Assembly: GCA_020726505.1 (NCBI GenBank)
Contig: JAHLEZ010000001.1
Span: forward strand, 5,952,001-6,016,000
Source of the DNA: Leptodontidium sp. MPI-SDFR-AT-0119
Lineage: Eukaryota > Ascomycota > Leotiomycetes > Helotiales > Leptodontidiaceae
Reading direction: 5' to 3'
DNA: 64,000 nucleotides
Shown: positions 45,792 to 57,054 of the stretch, piece by piece
Position numbering within the stretch: position 1 is the first letter of the stretch
Layout of the letters: each line of letters starts with the position of its first letter
Notes under the pieces: generated by a model
What the model was told of the DNA's origin: nothing
Databases searched by the model: none
What the model saw: the letters and a program-made list of their open reading frames with translations, nothing else
Translations under genes and position numbers: made by a program

Positions 45792-46174
45792 GATGGCGTG
45801 GAAGGAGTTGAGGCTCCAGAGGTGGATTGGAACGCAACTTTCGCTCCAGCCTTTATAGCTTTGTTCTCATTGAATTCGAGTGTCAAATGAATGTTGAAGC
45901 AGGTAATTTTTGGAGCAGATGGCTGTTATCTTCGAAATGAGGATTGGTTGTTGGAGGTATTGAAAATATAGAGCCAAGAGAGTTGAAGCTCGAGCTCTCT
46001 CCACCTGAGTCTCGGCTACCAGACAAGGACTCGCAGCCTCGCCCTCAAGTCAAGTCACGACCACACTGCGTCGCAACAATCCATCCATCGCCCATCAATA
46101 CCCGCATCGCATCGTATCCATCACTACCACTACCAGTACCCTACCTACATCGCAGACCAGACATTACAACCATC
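45792..46174. other. Divergent promoter region
   Basis: About 380 bp between the membrane protein gene (-) and SGF73 (+). It holds both promoters; no specific element is recognised. Confidence 0.45.
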
Positions 46175-47844
46175 ATGGCGGCTGCAGCAGGAAGCAAAGG
46201 TACGTAGGTCGCCGCATCTGCGCGATCGCATAGTTTACATCCCTCCCCAAAGACCCCCGCAGATTGTTAACTCTTTCAGCCTCAGTTGCCAGCGATGATG
46301 AATCCACGATCAAAGTTACAGCCAAGAAGGAGACCAAGGACAAGCCCAACGGAACCATCAAACTCAAGAAACCTCCGCCGAAGCACAACAAACCGGGGAA
46401 TTGGCGTGATGGGAGTGTAGTGGATGGTGGGCCCCCCGATTCAAGTATGGCCCGTACGTGCTGATCATCACAGACGACAAGAAGAAGGGCACCGATACTC
46501 CTTCGACGAGCTCCGTGCCGGTTTCCCCGGGCCCCATAGTCAATCCCCTTGACGATGCCGCGCGAGATACCTTTCCTACCGGTCGGCCTCTGGAGGACGG
46601 GACTTCTCTCCTCCAATGCAAGCACTGCAAGAAGAGCATCATGAAGGACAAGATGCCGGCGCATCTTACCCAATGTTTGGAGACCAAGAGACAGAAGGCG
46701 CAGCGGAAGAAAGAGCAGAAGGAAGCTCGAGAGAAGGAGAAGAAGAAAGCTGCCAAAGAGAATGAGAAAGACGAGGAGGGGGATAGCAAGATGGCTGACG
46801 AGGACGAGGAGGATGAGGAGGCCTCACCCGAGAAGAAAGGCCCTGGAGGACTGAAGTCGGCGAAGAAAAGCGCCGGGAAGAAAGTCGAGGTTGATGATAC
46901 CAAGAAGGGCAAGAAACGCAAAGCGGAGGGCGATGCAGAAAAGGGACCAAAGCAGAAAAAGAAGAAGGAAGAGCCGAAACCGAAAGCTCCGAAAGCAAGA
47001 GGTAAACGAATTCCCAGTCGTGTTACTTTGTCTCCTATTCCAGAGGATGATTCGGTCTCAGTGGACACTGAATTGCGACCATTCTCCTCGCTTGGGTTTC
47101 ATTGACCATGGACTCGGCAAAAATAGGGGCTCGTTTATGATTTCATTTTCATTTCATCTACCTCGCATCTATGAGCATTCTCTAACGCGCAAAAGGTCCT
47201 GTTGATGTCGAGAGACAGTGTGGTGTCATCAAAGATGGGGTACCTTGTGCTCGTTCTCTTACTTGCAAGAGTCATTCAATGGGAGCAAAGAGGGCTGTCC
47301 CAGGGCGTTCTTTACCATACGACATGCTGCTTGCAGCATATCAAAAGAAGAACCAGGCAAAACAGCAAAGTAAGTTCCTTGTCCTTATCCCCTTGAGCTT
47401 CCTGACACAGTTACAGAAGCTGCAATTGATGCGAATGCCCCACTGGAAGACGAGGAAGAAGGGAACGGCCCCGTAGACTCGGACGAGGAGTTGGCTGCTG
47501 TACAGTACGGTCTTTTGAATTGGAATCCACAACCTGTCGTCTCGGCGCTTGTCCAAATACCTATAGAACGCCAATACCAGAAACAGCGATTACGAGAACA
47601 GATGATGAATGCGACGAATGGTGGAACGATCAACATCTTCAAAGTTAGAGGGTTCGGGGCACAGAAACTTCGACCTGATCATCCACACTTCGTGGAACGC
47701 GAATTTCCTGGCGATATTGAAGGCGAAACGAAATCACAGATTCCCTTGACGGATGGCATGGCGGCAGTCGCGGCGAGGAGGGCAAGTGGCTTCAATATGC
47801 AGCTGCCTCCGCAAAGAAAGTCTTCTGGGAATGCTCAACGGTAG
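46175..47844 (+). CDS. sgf73: SGF73 / ataxin-7-like subunit of SAGA (SCA7 domain)
   Basis: Exons 46175-46199, 46280-46426 (3' border uncertain), 46474-47001, 47196-47369 and 47417-47844; about 433 aa. The second intron is short (about 47 nt) and two other phase-1 donors upstream, GTGTAG and GTGATG, are possible. A zinc-binding segment [24 protein letters not shown] lies in exon 3 and is followed by a Lys/Glu-rich linker. Exon 4 encodes the SCA7 domain: [38 protein letters not shown]. Sgf73 anchors the deubiquitinating module (Ubp8, Sgf11, Sus1) to the SAGA complex, acting on histone H2B ubiquitin. A long antisense frame (46364-47068) is a shadow of the Lys/Glu-rich region. Confidence 0.88.
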
Positions 47845-49494
47845 TCGTTTTGGGCTTGTATATATTTTAGGATCGGACAACCATTGCATGGCGTTGGGGC
47901 TGGGTTGGGCTGGGTTGGGCTGGATACGATTAGGACTGGCATGTCTTTGGATCATCCATATGAGGTTTTTGGCTGGATTAGGTTGGTGTTCAGGGAGGTT
48001 GGCGTAGACTAGCCGAAGAGCTAAGGATTTGGACTTCTACTTCACAGAGCCTCTTGTAATAAAACTCGTGGGAAATGGCTTTCCTGGCTCTCTACGTCCC
48101 TCTGGTCTGATTCCTTCACAGTGTTCGGTTGCAGGGCTGTAAATGCCGCGAGTGACGTAGGCTTGACGACTCGCATCTAAAGGGCTAGCAAGGAAGAACC
48201 AGGCAGGCTAAGCCCAGCAAGTCAACATCGTCAAAGGCAAGGCAGGGGACACCATATCCACTATTCAAAGTCTTTCCAGATCCAAGATCACCGTCCCGAA
48301 TGAAGAAAACGCACCGGGCCGTCTCGCCACCCATCCACGATCCCATCTCTCCGTACAAATATGCAGGGTAAAAGGCTCATACCGAGCGCCAAGAGATGAG
48401 GCATGTCGTCCTCGCACTTACTTCTAGAAGCTATAGCCCATCCATGCCCCGAAGCTCGGCGCTTCCTCATACATCTAACTACCAAGGTAGGTAAGCTATC
48501 GCCTCAGCCCAATTCTTCTCGATTTCCTACTCAGGTTAGACTCCAAGGGGCACGCCTCGCTCAGTTTTCTGCTGCTTTGTCACAGGTAGTTTCTCCCTAA
48601 CCATCGATTACTGTCGGTCATATCGAAGGCCGCCTCATATTCTCATAAATTTGTAAATCGGGTGGCAAGCACTTGCTCACTACTCACGTACTCACTCTGT
48701 CACTCAGCCAGTCAAAAGAACAAAAAATCGAAAATTATAGCAAGGCAAAAGGCAGGAGGCGGCACAAAGCCAGCTTGTTTTTCTCATTCTGTTCTTCCAA
48801 CACCACCGTGTCCCCCTCGTATCTTATCCTGTCATTAATCCACACAACTCCATCCTATCAAGTCCCCCTCCCTCTTCATGTTAAGCATAGCACTTCCCAA
48901 CCTAGCCTCCCGACAAGAAACCTCGGTACAAAGGAACAGCAGCAAAACCAGTAAAAGCAACCAGCTAAGCCCATTTCAAACGCAACGCAAAGCAAGAAAT
49001 CACAACATGTAAAGAAGAAACGTTCGAAACGCCCGCGCCAAAATTTTCCACACGCTTGCCCGTCGGAAGAGAAACAAGTAAACCCTTGTGTGCCATGTAG
49101 GGAAAGAAAAGAAACTGTCCAGGAAAGCAAGTAAGTAACGTAAGTAGGTGAGAAGGCATCTGGCATCATCACCACCGCCTCCACCCGGTCGTATCGTATC
49201 TCGTTTTTCTTGATCTGGATCTAGTCTGATGCATTTTTGGTGTCTCGATGTTCAACTGAACCCGCAAAAAAGGCAGTTCCTCCGACCATTCATTCGTTTT
49301 GACGATGAGTAAGGTCCCCAATTTATGCTAATGGTACTATTGAAATTCGTAAGTGTCATATCTCATGCCTTTCGTTCGTTCATTCGTCCTATCTCTCTCG
49401 TAGATGTATGCAATGCAGTGCGCCCATTAACAACATCGACACGCATCCTGCGCCTCGTCTCCTCGCCAAACCCAATCTTCCTCGTCTCCACGCG
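47845..49494. other. Intergenic region, 1.6 kb
   Basis: 3' regions of SGF73 and of the otubain gene, which converge. A GGGCTGGGTTGGGCTGG-type run lies near 47896-47922. Small frames lack any domain. Confidence 0.45.
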
Positions 49495-51214
49495 TCAGCT
49501 AGACTGCTTCCTTACGGGCGGGTCCTCGGACTCAGGGGTCCATTCTTCCGGCTGGAAGTTCGGATTGTTGTAATGAGCCGTGTTGTAGTGACTATTCTTG
49601 AAAGTCGATGTTTGGAACACGACGGGTGATTCTTGCCAATCGGTCGCGGCTGCGGCCTCCCACTCGTATCTGCTAGGACGGAATTGACTGGATTTGGTGC
49701 TTGGACTGGGTGACGAGAGCTCCGATGTATGGGCCGATAGGGACGGATGAGAGGAGAGTGATGGCCGGTGCTGCTGTAGCGGCGGCGGAAGGTGAGTGTG
49801 TATTGGTAGCTGTGTTGTTGGGTTTGGGAAGGATAAGTGGGCTGATGTGAGGGTTGGTGAAGTTAGCGAGCTTGGGGGCGGCGGTTGCGCGGGAAAAGAA
49901 GCCGGGATCGCGTTTGAGGCCGTTGCCGAAGAAGCGCCAGGGGAAATCGGAGAAATTGATACAGACACTGGAGATAGTGGGTAGGTGTCGAATTGGGCTG
50001 AGTATTGTGAGGGTAGTCCGTGATGTGAGGGTTGAGGAGGAAGTGAGAAGCCAGGTATGTAGGAGAGGAGGGACATGTCCATCTGAGAGTAGCCCCTTGT
50101 CGATACGGGCGTACCTTGGATAGGTTGCGGTTGGCTGAAGTTGGTTGCTCTGTTGACTTGGATGTTTGTGTTTCGTGTGGCTTCCTTAACAGCTTGTATG
50201 GTGTTGCCGTGGTCTTTGTACAGGATATCGTAGTGGCTCGGTCGGTACAGAAGATAGATCATAGGTCCATTGGGGTTTGTTGGAATGCCATTGGCATCTT
50301 CTGTTTGGAAAAGATAGGTGTTGGCTTGTGATCCTGGACTCCGGTCAAGGTAGAGAATCTCCACCGCAAATCCAATTGGTTTCAACAGAACATCGATCAG
50401 AAGGGTCATTCCCAAGTGATCTATCTCCTGGTCGGGAATTAAAATGCCGTTCTTCAGATACTCGTCGATCCCAACATCGGGAATGAAATCTTGATACAAC
50501 GGAGGGTTACCCTTCAGACATGAACTTGCCAGTAGTCTGAAGTGGTATACGATTGCGTTGGAGATTTCCTTGTTGTTGAACCGCTCCAGCAGCAAATTCT
50601 CCGCTTCTCGAGGTGACGTTTCCACCAGATCCGCTATGCATTTTAGAAGGTCCGTCGTCTCCTCTACCATGTCCTCGAACATCCAGGAGTCAAATCCTCC
50701 GACGGTTATGAGCAAGTTGTTCAAGGAGATCATGCGTGCTATCTCCCCCTCCAGCTGGTCCTTGTCTCGTAATCGTAGCAGCGTCTCGAAATAGGCATAC
50801 CCGGCAGCTGCAGATGCAAATTAGCAATTGATCTGTACTACAATGTGCCGTTCCGAAGGGGGTTTCTTGAAGCTTCGTCGAGTTGTTCATCAGGGAGCTC
50901 TTACCCCGCCATCCACAGTTCCCATCTCCCAGGATCGGTCGATAATGCGAGTATTTCTGTGGTAACACCTAGCACACATCAGCGCAGGCCTAATTGAAGT
51001 CTGCGGACACACTCACAGCTGTCTTCGCCACGTATATGGGGTCTGCCTTTGCGTACTCCTCGGCGATGGCCAGACTGCTCCTCTTCTCCCCTACTAACGG
51101 ACCCTACAAGGCGATTATTAGTATTGATCAGGCCGCAGGATCTGCTGTTGAACTTACCTCTAGAGCAGGATTGTATTCCCGGGCCAATGCCTCCTGGGCA
51201 TCGATGTCGTTCAT
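49495..51214 (-). CDS. Otubain-like deubiquitinase (peptidase C65)
   Basis: Exons 51158-51214, 51017-51103, 50905-50968 and 49495-50807, 506 aa; donors GTAAGT, GTGAGT, GTAAGA. Exon 2 gives VGEKRSSLAIAEEYAKADPIYV, exon 3 holds the catalytic pair D63 and C66 (YRPILGDGNCGWR), and the large exon holds H261 in LLYRPSHYDILY. This is the OTUB layout of Asp-Cys-His. The enzyme should cleave ubiquitin chains in the cytosol or nucleus; OTUB1 also inhibits E2 enzymes. The C-terminal ~220 residues form a Pro/Ser-rich disordered tail that exceeds the compact animal otubains. The frame is open upstream of the chosen ATG, so a longer N-terminus is possible. Confidence 0.9.
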
Positions 51215-52959
51215 CTTGTTGCGTTGGGATGGGTGGTGCGGGAGGCCCGAGCCGTTGATGGTTTGAGTTCGGTGCAGGTGGGGATGTGGATGGAGATGGG
51301 GATGGGGACGTGGACGTGGACGAGCCGCCGTTGGTTTGTTTGTAGGGGTTTTGAGCGAAGGATTGATTGTCTACAACAGCAGCGGGTGCATGTGCTTGGC
51401 TTGGAGTGAGGAAGTACTGAGGTACTGCCGATATTGATGCTGAGGCTGAGGTTGGTTGATGCTTCAGACAGACGAACAGAAGCAAGCAAGCAAGCAAGCA
51501 AGGTGTGGCTTCTGAGTTGTGGTTGGAATAAATAGTCCGTAAGTAAAGCAATTACTTTATGCCTTCTTCGGCTTCGTGCCTGCCCTGGCCTGCGCCCCTC
51601 AAAGAGCTGCACAGCAGGTAGGAGGTGGGTGCAGGTAAGGTGGGTGAGGTGAGGTGAGGTGGTGGTGTTGTTTGTTGGAGCTGGTTGTAAGGTAAGGTAA
51701 GGTAAGGTAAGGGTATGGGTATGGGTATGGGTATGGGCATGGGCATGGGCTTCGAGCTTGCAAGAAGAGTAATGCCGTGCTTTGCCTGTGATATGCTGTA
51801 ATATGCGCTATTGTGCTGAACTATACTGCACAGTATAATATCGGACTACTGTACGCCCAGTGGTGTGCCGTGAAGAGTGCTGCTGCAGGCTCCCGTTCCC
51901 AAGAAGCAGGACATCAATCAAATGATACAAACAAACTATTTGGCAGGAGCAGGTCTAGGGGAGGTCGGCTGAGTTGTGGCAATATGATTTTATTCTATTC
52001 CAGCTATATAGAATAAGAAGTAGAACAGAGGAGCAGTGCAGAGCAAAACTCCCCTTCACACTTTTTCCGTCTACGTGTCGCACAGGAATATCAAAACACA
52101 TACAAAATCAAAGCGCCTCCATATCCTTGTGGAAATGGGAGCGGAAACGGAAACCAGCAGCCGGACAAGGGAAGTGATTGGCTGTAGTCATGGGCCGCCA
52201 TCCTCGTCTCCGTACTTGGTATTGCCTAGGTAGTATCCGAGGTGCGGTGCGGTAGGGATGGTAGCGTAAACAAGGGCCTGACGTGCAGTCGTAGTTCTTT
52301 TTTGCCAATCCCGCACATCAAGCGGTTCCAAGAATCAAGCACTTGATTCGTCGTACAGTAGCTGTGGATGAGACGAGATGAGATGGGCAAGTGTTAGCTA
52401 GGTGAGTTACATCGCAAATGTGCTGCCATGGTAATATTGAAGATACCAGTTGACAAGAGCTGACATTCAAGCATTGACCAAGATGTCTGTTGATCATGAA
52501 GAGGAAGGGGTTCTGTCAATCTAAAATACAAGAGTGAGGATAATCTAGGTACAGGAATGCAATGTATGCGTTAGGGTGATGAAGAGCAGTCGAGTGATCA
52601 CCTCCCAGCACCCGACGCCACGTATCTGTATACCCATACATCTTCCTATACGTATAGACATGGAGGCAATCATCCTCGGCACGCGCCAGAAGTGAGGTGG
52701 TTTGGAGCGAGGAAAGGGAAGGGAAACCCTTGTCTATGTCAAAGCGATTTCTCGCAGCCCAACAACGGGACCACCAACAACCAACACAGCATGTAACATT
52801 ATCCGGAGCTCCGAACCCAGATGCCATACCACCCGGCATTCTTCTCATCCTCAGTCGTGAAGTCCTTCAACCATGTGAGACGGGAGAACTCCAACCGAGT
52901 GAAGCGTGCACACTCTAACCAACGGGGCGAAGTAAGTAATTGAAGATGTGGACAAGGCA
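51215..52959. other. Intergenic region, 1.7 kb, with simple repeats
   Basis: Otubain 5' region, a purine-rich GGTAA/GGTATG tract at about 51630-51750, and the 3' side of SSN3. No coding frame is supported. Confidence 0.45.
51630..51750 (+). repeat. GGTAA / GGTATG / GGCATG simple repeats
   Basis: Consecutive arrays: GGTGA-type units, four or five GGTAA units near 51690-51710, then GGGTAT and GGGCAT hexamers. G-runs on one strand could form quadruplexes. It lies upstream of the otubain gene. Confidence 0.7.
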
Positions 52960-54299
52960 TCATTCCTTCAACCTCTTCATCGGTCTCGAGTCGTCCGGCA
53001 AGCCACTGCGCTTCGTACCAGGCAAGCTACTTGTACGAATATCATTATCATCCTGGCTGACCCTCCTATGCGGATATTCCGCCTTGATACCCTCGAAACA
53101 ATTGCTGCTGACTTTATCACCTGTGTTGAAGAACGGGTGTTGCAGTGCTTGTTGAGCAGTAAGACGTCGCTCGGGGTCGTATTCAAGAAGAGATGAGAGG
53201 AGTTTGTAGCCTTCTAATCCGAGGGAGGCATTGGAGGAAGGGACGTTGGTGCCGCCGTGCGCGTTGATGGTGGCATAGTACCACTTCTCGAGGTGGGACC
53301 CGGATTTCGAATGAGAACTTGAGAGAGTGCTCAATTGGTTGTACTCGGGCATGTTCACCAAGTGTGGCCATTTGTCTTTCGTCGGTATGCCCATGATCTC
53401 CACGATCTTTTGCATCTGGTTTCTTTGGAAGGGTACCGTTTTCTTGCTGTCCATTTTCGCCTCCTCGCCCTTGAAGATTGGTCGAAGCGAGAGTAATTCT
53501 GCGAATATGCAGCCAATAGCCCACATATCGATGGCAGGCGTGTAATGCCTCGATCCTAGAAGTAATTCTGGAGCTCGGTACCAGATAGTAACGACCACTT
53601 TGTCGCCGGAGAACAGGCTGTGTAACGGCTTGTGGAACAATCGAGCCAAGCCGAGATCTCCGATTCTGACCTCGCCACTCGAGGTTACCATGATATTAGC
53701 TGGTTTGAGATCTCGATGGAGAACCCAGTTTGCGTGTAAGTATTGACAGCCATTGAGTAGTTGGAACATGATAGACTTGACGGTTGATGGTGGGATAGGA
53801 TGCCGAGTAGGCTGCGTATGATGATGGATGATTTGGAGCAAGTCATGCTCCGCGTATTCGAACACCATGAAGATACATTTGTCTTCCAGGATGATCTCGA
53901 TCAGTCTGATGACATTCATGTGACTGAGTTCGGAACACAGTGCCATCTCTCTCACAGCTGACTGAGAAATCCCGGTATACTGGATTTGCTCGCCTTCCTT
54001 ATCTGGACATCGACTCAGTATGCTTTATCTGGATTGCGCAAAGGACACGTACCCGGTTTGAACTTCTTAATGGCAAACTCGCCAGGCTGGCCATGACGGC
54101 CAACGGCCTTGTAGACTCGTCCATAGGTACCACTGCTGATGAAGCCGATAACCTTGTAGCGGTCAATGACCCGAACTTTGCTTTGATATCCCACGTTTGG
54201 CCCAATTCCTCGATCCGCCGGGTCTGGGGTTCACATCAGTAACAATCCAAAATAGAAGTAAGAGCACACACGGAATTGAGGCCGTCTGGCTGGAAACAT
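52960..54299 (-). CDS. ssn3: Mediator cyclin-dependent kinase SSN3 (CDK8)
   Basis: Exons 54272-54299, 54053-54223 and 52960-54002, 413 aa; donors GTGTGT and GTACGT. The ATP loop is [14 protein letters not shown] (from residue 36), the lysine is K62 in FAIKKFKP, and splicing joins [24 protein letters not shown], the CDK8 helix-C region. [46 protein letters not shown] and the CDK8-specific [21 protein letters not shown] are all present. The C-tail has a basic nuclear-type stretch (RPMKRLKE). With cyclin C, Med12 and Med13 it forms the Mediator kinase module. The first coding exon (MFPARRPQF) is short; an alternative upstream exon ending near 54567 cannot be excluded. Confidence 0.92.
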
Positions 54300-55403
54300 T
54301 GAAAGAAGAGATGCTTCAAGAGGGGGGAGGGCCAAGTCAGATGACCCCGCCGGCCTCGATTTTCCGAAATAAATAGCACTCTCAGGTACCTAGGTACCTA
54401 GTATATAGAACGTAGCAGGACGACACACGAGAATGAGCATGAGCACGAAAGCATCAAAAGAAGCGAGGCGAGTGAGCAACAATCCACACACAGATAGACA
54501 GAACCATGAGTAGACGTAAGTAAGCACAGCAGCACGACGACGACAAAGATGCTACGAGAAGAGGTGTATACCGTCAAAGGCCTGCTGGACGCTCCTCTTC
54601 AAGGTCTGGGTCTGGGTCTGGGCCCGTTGCTGTGCAGCAGCCGAAGACAGGCCACCAGACGATGGTGGATTTGATGATGCCAGGCTCATGGATCGCGAGC
54701 GGGGATGGGCAGAGGGAGTGGATGTGGATGTGGGTGTGGATGTTGGTGTGAATGTGGGTGTGGATTGGGGGGTGGGTGAGGTGAGGTGGACTCGTCCAGT
54801 CGTCCTCCTCCAGTCGGCAAACGGCGTTTGTGAGGCGAGGTAGGTAAGGTAGGGCAACCAAGACGCTTGACGAGGGCGATCGCAGAGTCGAGTCGAGTCA
54901 GGTATGCTTGAGATGTGGTCCGCAATAACCGTGTGTCCGTTTCCACTCGGACTTTCTCCGTGTTTGTACGTTGTTCTTGTGGCGGTTTGAAGTGGAGTGA
55001 AGGAGCTGGGTGGCACTGGGAGTGGCGGCGGCAACCTTTGCGAGTGTCGGATCAGGATTAGGTAATCTTGTGACACCAGAATTGACGATTTCGAACGCTG
55101 TCATAATCCCCACCAGCAACAACAATTTAGGCATTCCTTCAAACTCCGAAAGCGCTCATGCATCATTCATTTCCCTGTATAATGACTCTTAACGCATGTC
55201 ACCATTGCCCAGGAATCATACTTTGAAATTCTGAATACAACTACACTTCGTCTTGAGCTATCTCTCGAAACCGAAACATAAACATTCTCTTTAATACCCC
55301 ACGCCTCTTTCTAGGTGAGTCTCCTAGCACTGGGAACACTCGCGAGATGACTCCCAAACCAAATCGTTGCTATTATACATTATTTTTCATGCCCAAGCCC
55401 AGC
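54300..55403. other. Intergenic region / SSN3 leader
   Basis: Upstream of SSN3. It contains GGTACCTAGGTACCTA at 54385-54400, and a Ser/Gln-rich minus frame (54552-55076) ending beside a GTATAC that could be a donor. This may be 5' leader or an alternative first exon; not called as a gene. Confidence 0.4.
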
Positions 55404-56550
55404 TCAGAAAAGATAACCACGGCAATTCTTCGCACCGCAAAGACACACTGTCACAGTCGTCGCCCATTCCTTGTCAGTCAGATCATTGATATTCCTCTCA
55501 TCCTTCCTATGGCTAACACCATCAGTGTAGTCAAACGTCAACTCGGTCTCCTTTTCAATATCCTTCAGAGCGAAGAAAGACAGGCCATGGAACGGTTTAT
55601 TAGCATGATCCGTGACAACAGCGAAGATACGTAGGTTAGGATCGCAGGAATGGTTGATGAACCTGGTTGGGCCCGAGAAGAACTCGCCGTCGATCTCGTA
55701 AGGGTCGCCTCGAAGTCGAGGGTCTTGACTGTCTGGGTCGCTGAACTTGTCTAGTGCGAAGAGGTAGACGTCCTTGTGGGAGAGGCTCGAGCCAGCTTCG
55801 CGACGTAGCCGGGCTTCAGTCGAGGTGATGAGCTCGCCGACGTAACTGCCTACGAATTGGCCACGCTTGATGTCTTCTTTTGCGCGAACGCCTTGAACAT
55901 GTCAGTTCTCGGTTTCCAAAGTATTGGTGGTAGCATTCGAGTAAACAAGGAGATGATTACATACCCCAGCCACGATTGTCCTCTGTAGGAAAGACTTGTA
56001 GATTGACCTTTCTTCCAGCACCAACTATTCTATTAGGACAGTCCGCGCTGCAACCGCATCTCGCATGGCATTCGTAGATCGGCTTCCTCGACGTGAGCAT
56101 GTGACCTCTCAAGCAACCCTTCCTCTCTCCCACAACATGATAGGCATTCTGCTTCACGCCACTCCCATCATTATGAACATCTTGCAAGCAATGACAAGTG
56201 CCAAACATGCACTGATGGTCATCGTCACACTCGCAACCTGATAGAAACATCTCATCTGCAAGATGAACACCCTTTCGCAAGATGTTTTCCTCGATAAAAG
56301 TAAAGTCCCTGGGGATTGTGCGGCGCTCATGGTCGTCGAAGACGATCGAGACGGGGTAAAGGCTGTGCGTCGAGAACTTGTTGAGCTGGCAATATTGACA
56401 TTTGGTCTCTGCTTCGGCTTCATTGGGATCGTTTTTGCCGTGGAAGAAGAAGTGGTTGTAATGCCTCCGTTCCATGTAATTTACATCTGGGCCATTATCC
56501 ACGAATGATACCTCCGTGGGACTCGGCGTAGGCGACGTGAGATCCATCAT
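55404..56550 (-). CDS. dim5: Histone H3 lysine-9 methyltransferase, DIM-5/Clr4 type
   Basis: Exons 55965-56550 and 55404-55891, 357 aa, 73-nt intron (GTATGT donor, CAAG acceptor) joining NRGWG to VRAKEDIKRGQF. The pre-SET zinc cluster is in exon 1 (GCECDDDHQCMFGTCHC, then YECHARCGCSADCPNR). The SET domain follows in exon 2: GSYVGELITS, RFINHSCDPN, ELTFDYTDG, and a post-SET CLCGAKNCRGYLF that completes the active site zinc. No chromodomain is present, as in Neurospora DIM-5. It should trimethylate H3K9, directing heterochromatin and, in species that have it, DNA methylation at RIP-mutated repeats. An in-frame start is at MMDLTSPTPSP. Confidence 0.94.
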
Positions 56551-57054
56551 TGCGAACGATTACGGAATTAAATATTAAACCTGAACGTGTTTGTTATCAT
56601 CTTCAATTGATCGCGGAATTGAGGTGAAGGGCTAACTAGCTCAATCTCGGATTAATGCTTCTCCGTGAAAAAGGCACGTATTCAGCCTTTCGCTTAGCAG
56701 TGAAGTGAAATAACAAAGAATGATCAAAGTACAACTATTGAAGTAATAAGTGAGCGAACTTGGAACTTGAACGAAAACCGAATCGAACCTTCATAGGCGA
56801 TTCAGCACGGAACAAATCCACTGTTGTTTTGCAATTGATTTTTGGTTGGAGGAGACAGCCCTGCATTCTTACCATGACAGGTTCAGTTCCTCTCAGAAGG
56901 CGAGTAAGTACCATGACAAGGCATCATGTGTTCATTCAAATACTACATTTAATAAATAGGAAGAACAAGGTAGGAAGAGTTCCTTAAGTGGGCTCTCCTT
57001 ATTGACAGAGAGGGACGTGAAAGGGGAAATCTACGTCTAAATCAAAGTTGAATC
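56551..57054. other. Intergenic region
   Basis: Upstream of the DIM-5-type gene and downstream of the broken PAN-domain gene. No credible gene. Confidence 0.45.

Noticed and set aside
46364..47068. 234-codon minus-strand frame
   Set aside because: It is antisense to the Lys/Glu-rich part of SGF73; its Ser/Phe-rich sequence is the mirror of AAG/GAG codons.
54552..55076. Separate Ser/Gln-rich gene upstream of SSN3
   Set aside because: No domain and skewed composition; it may be leader or an alternative first exon, but the MFPARRPQF exon gives a better SSN3 start.
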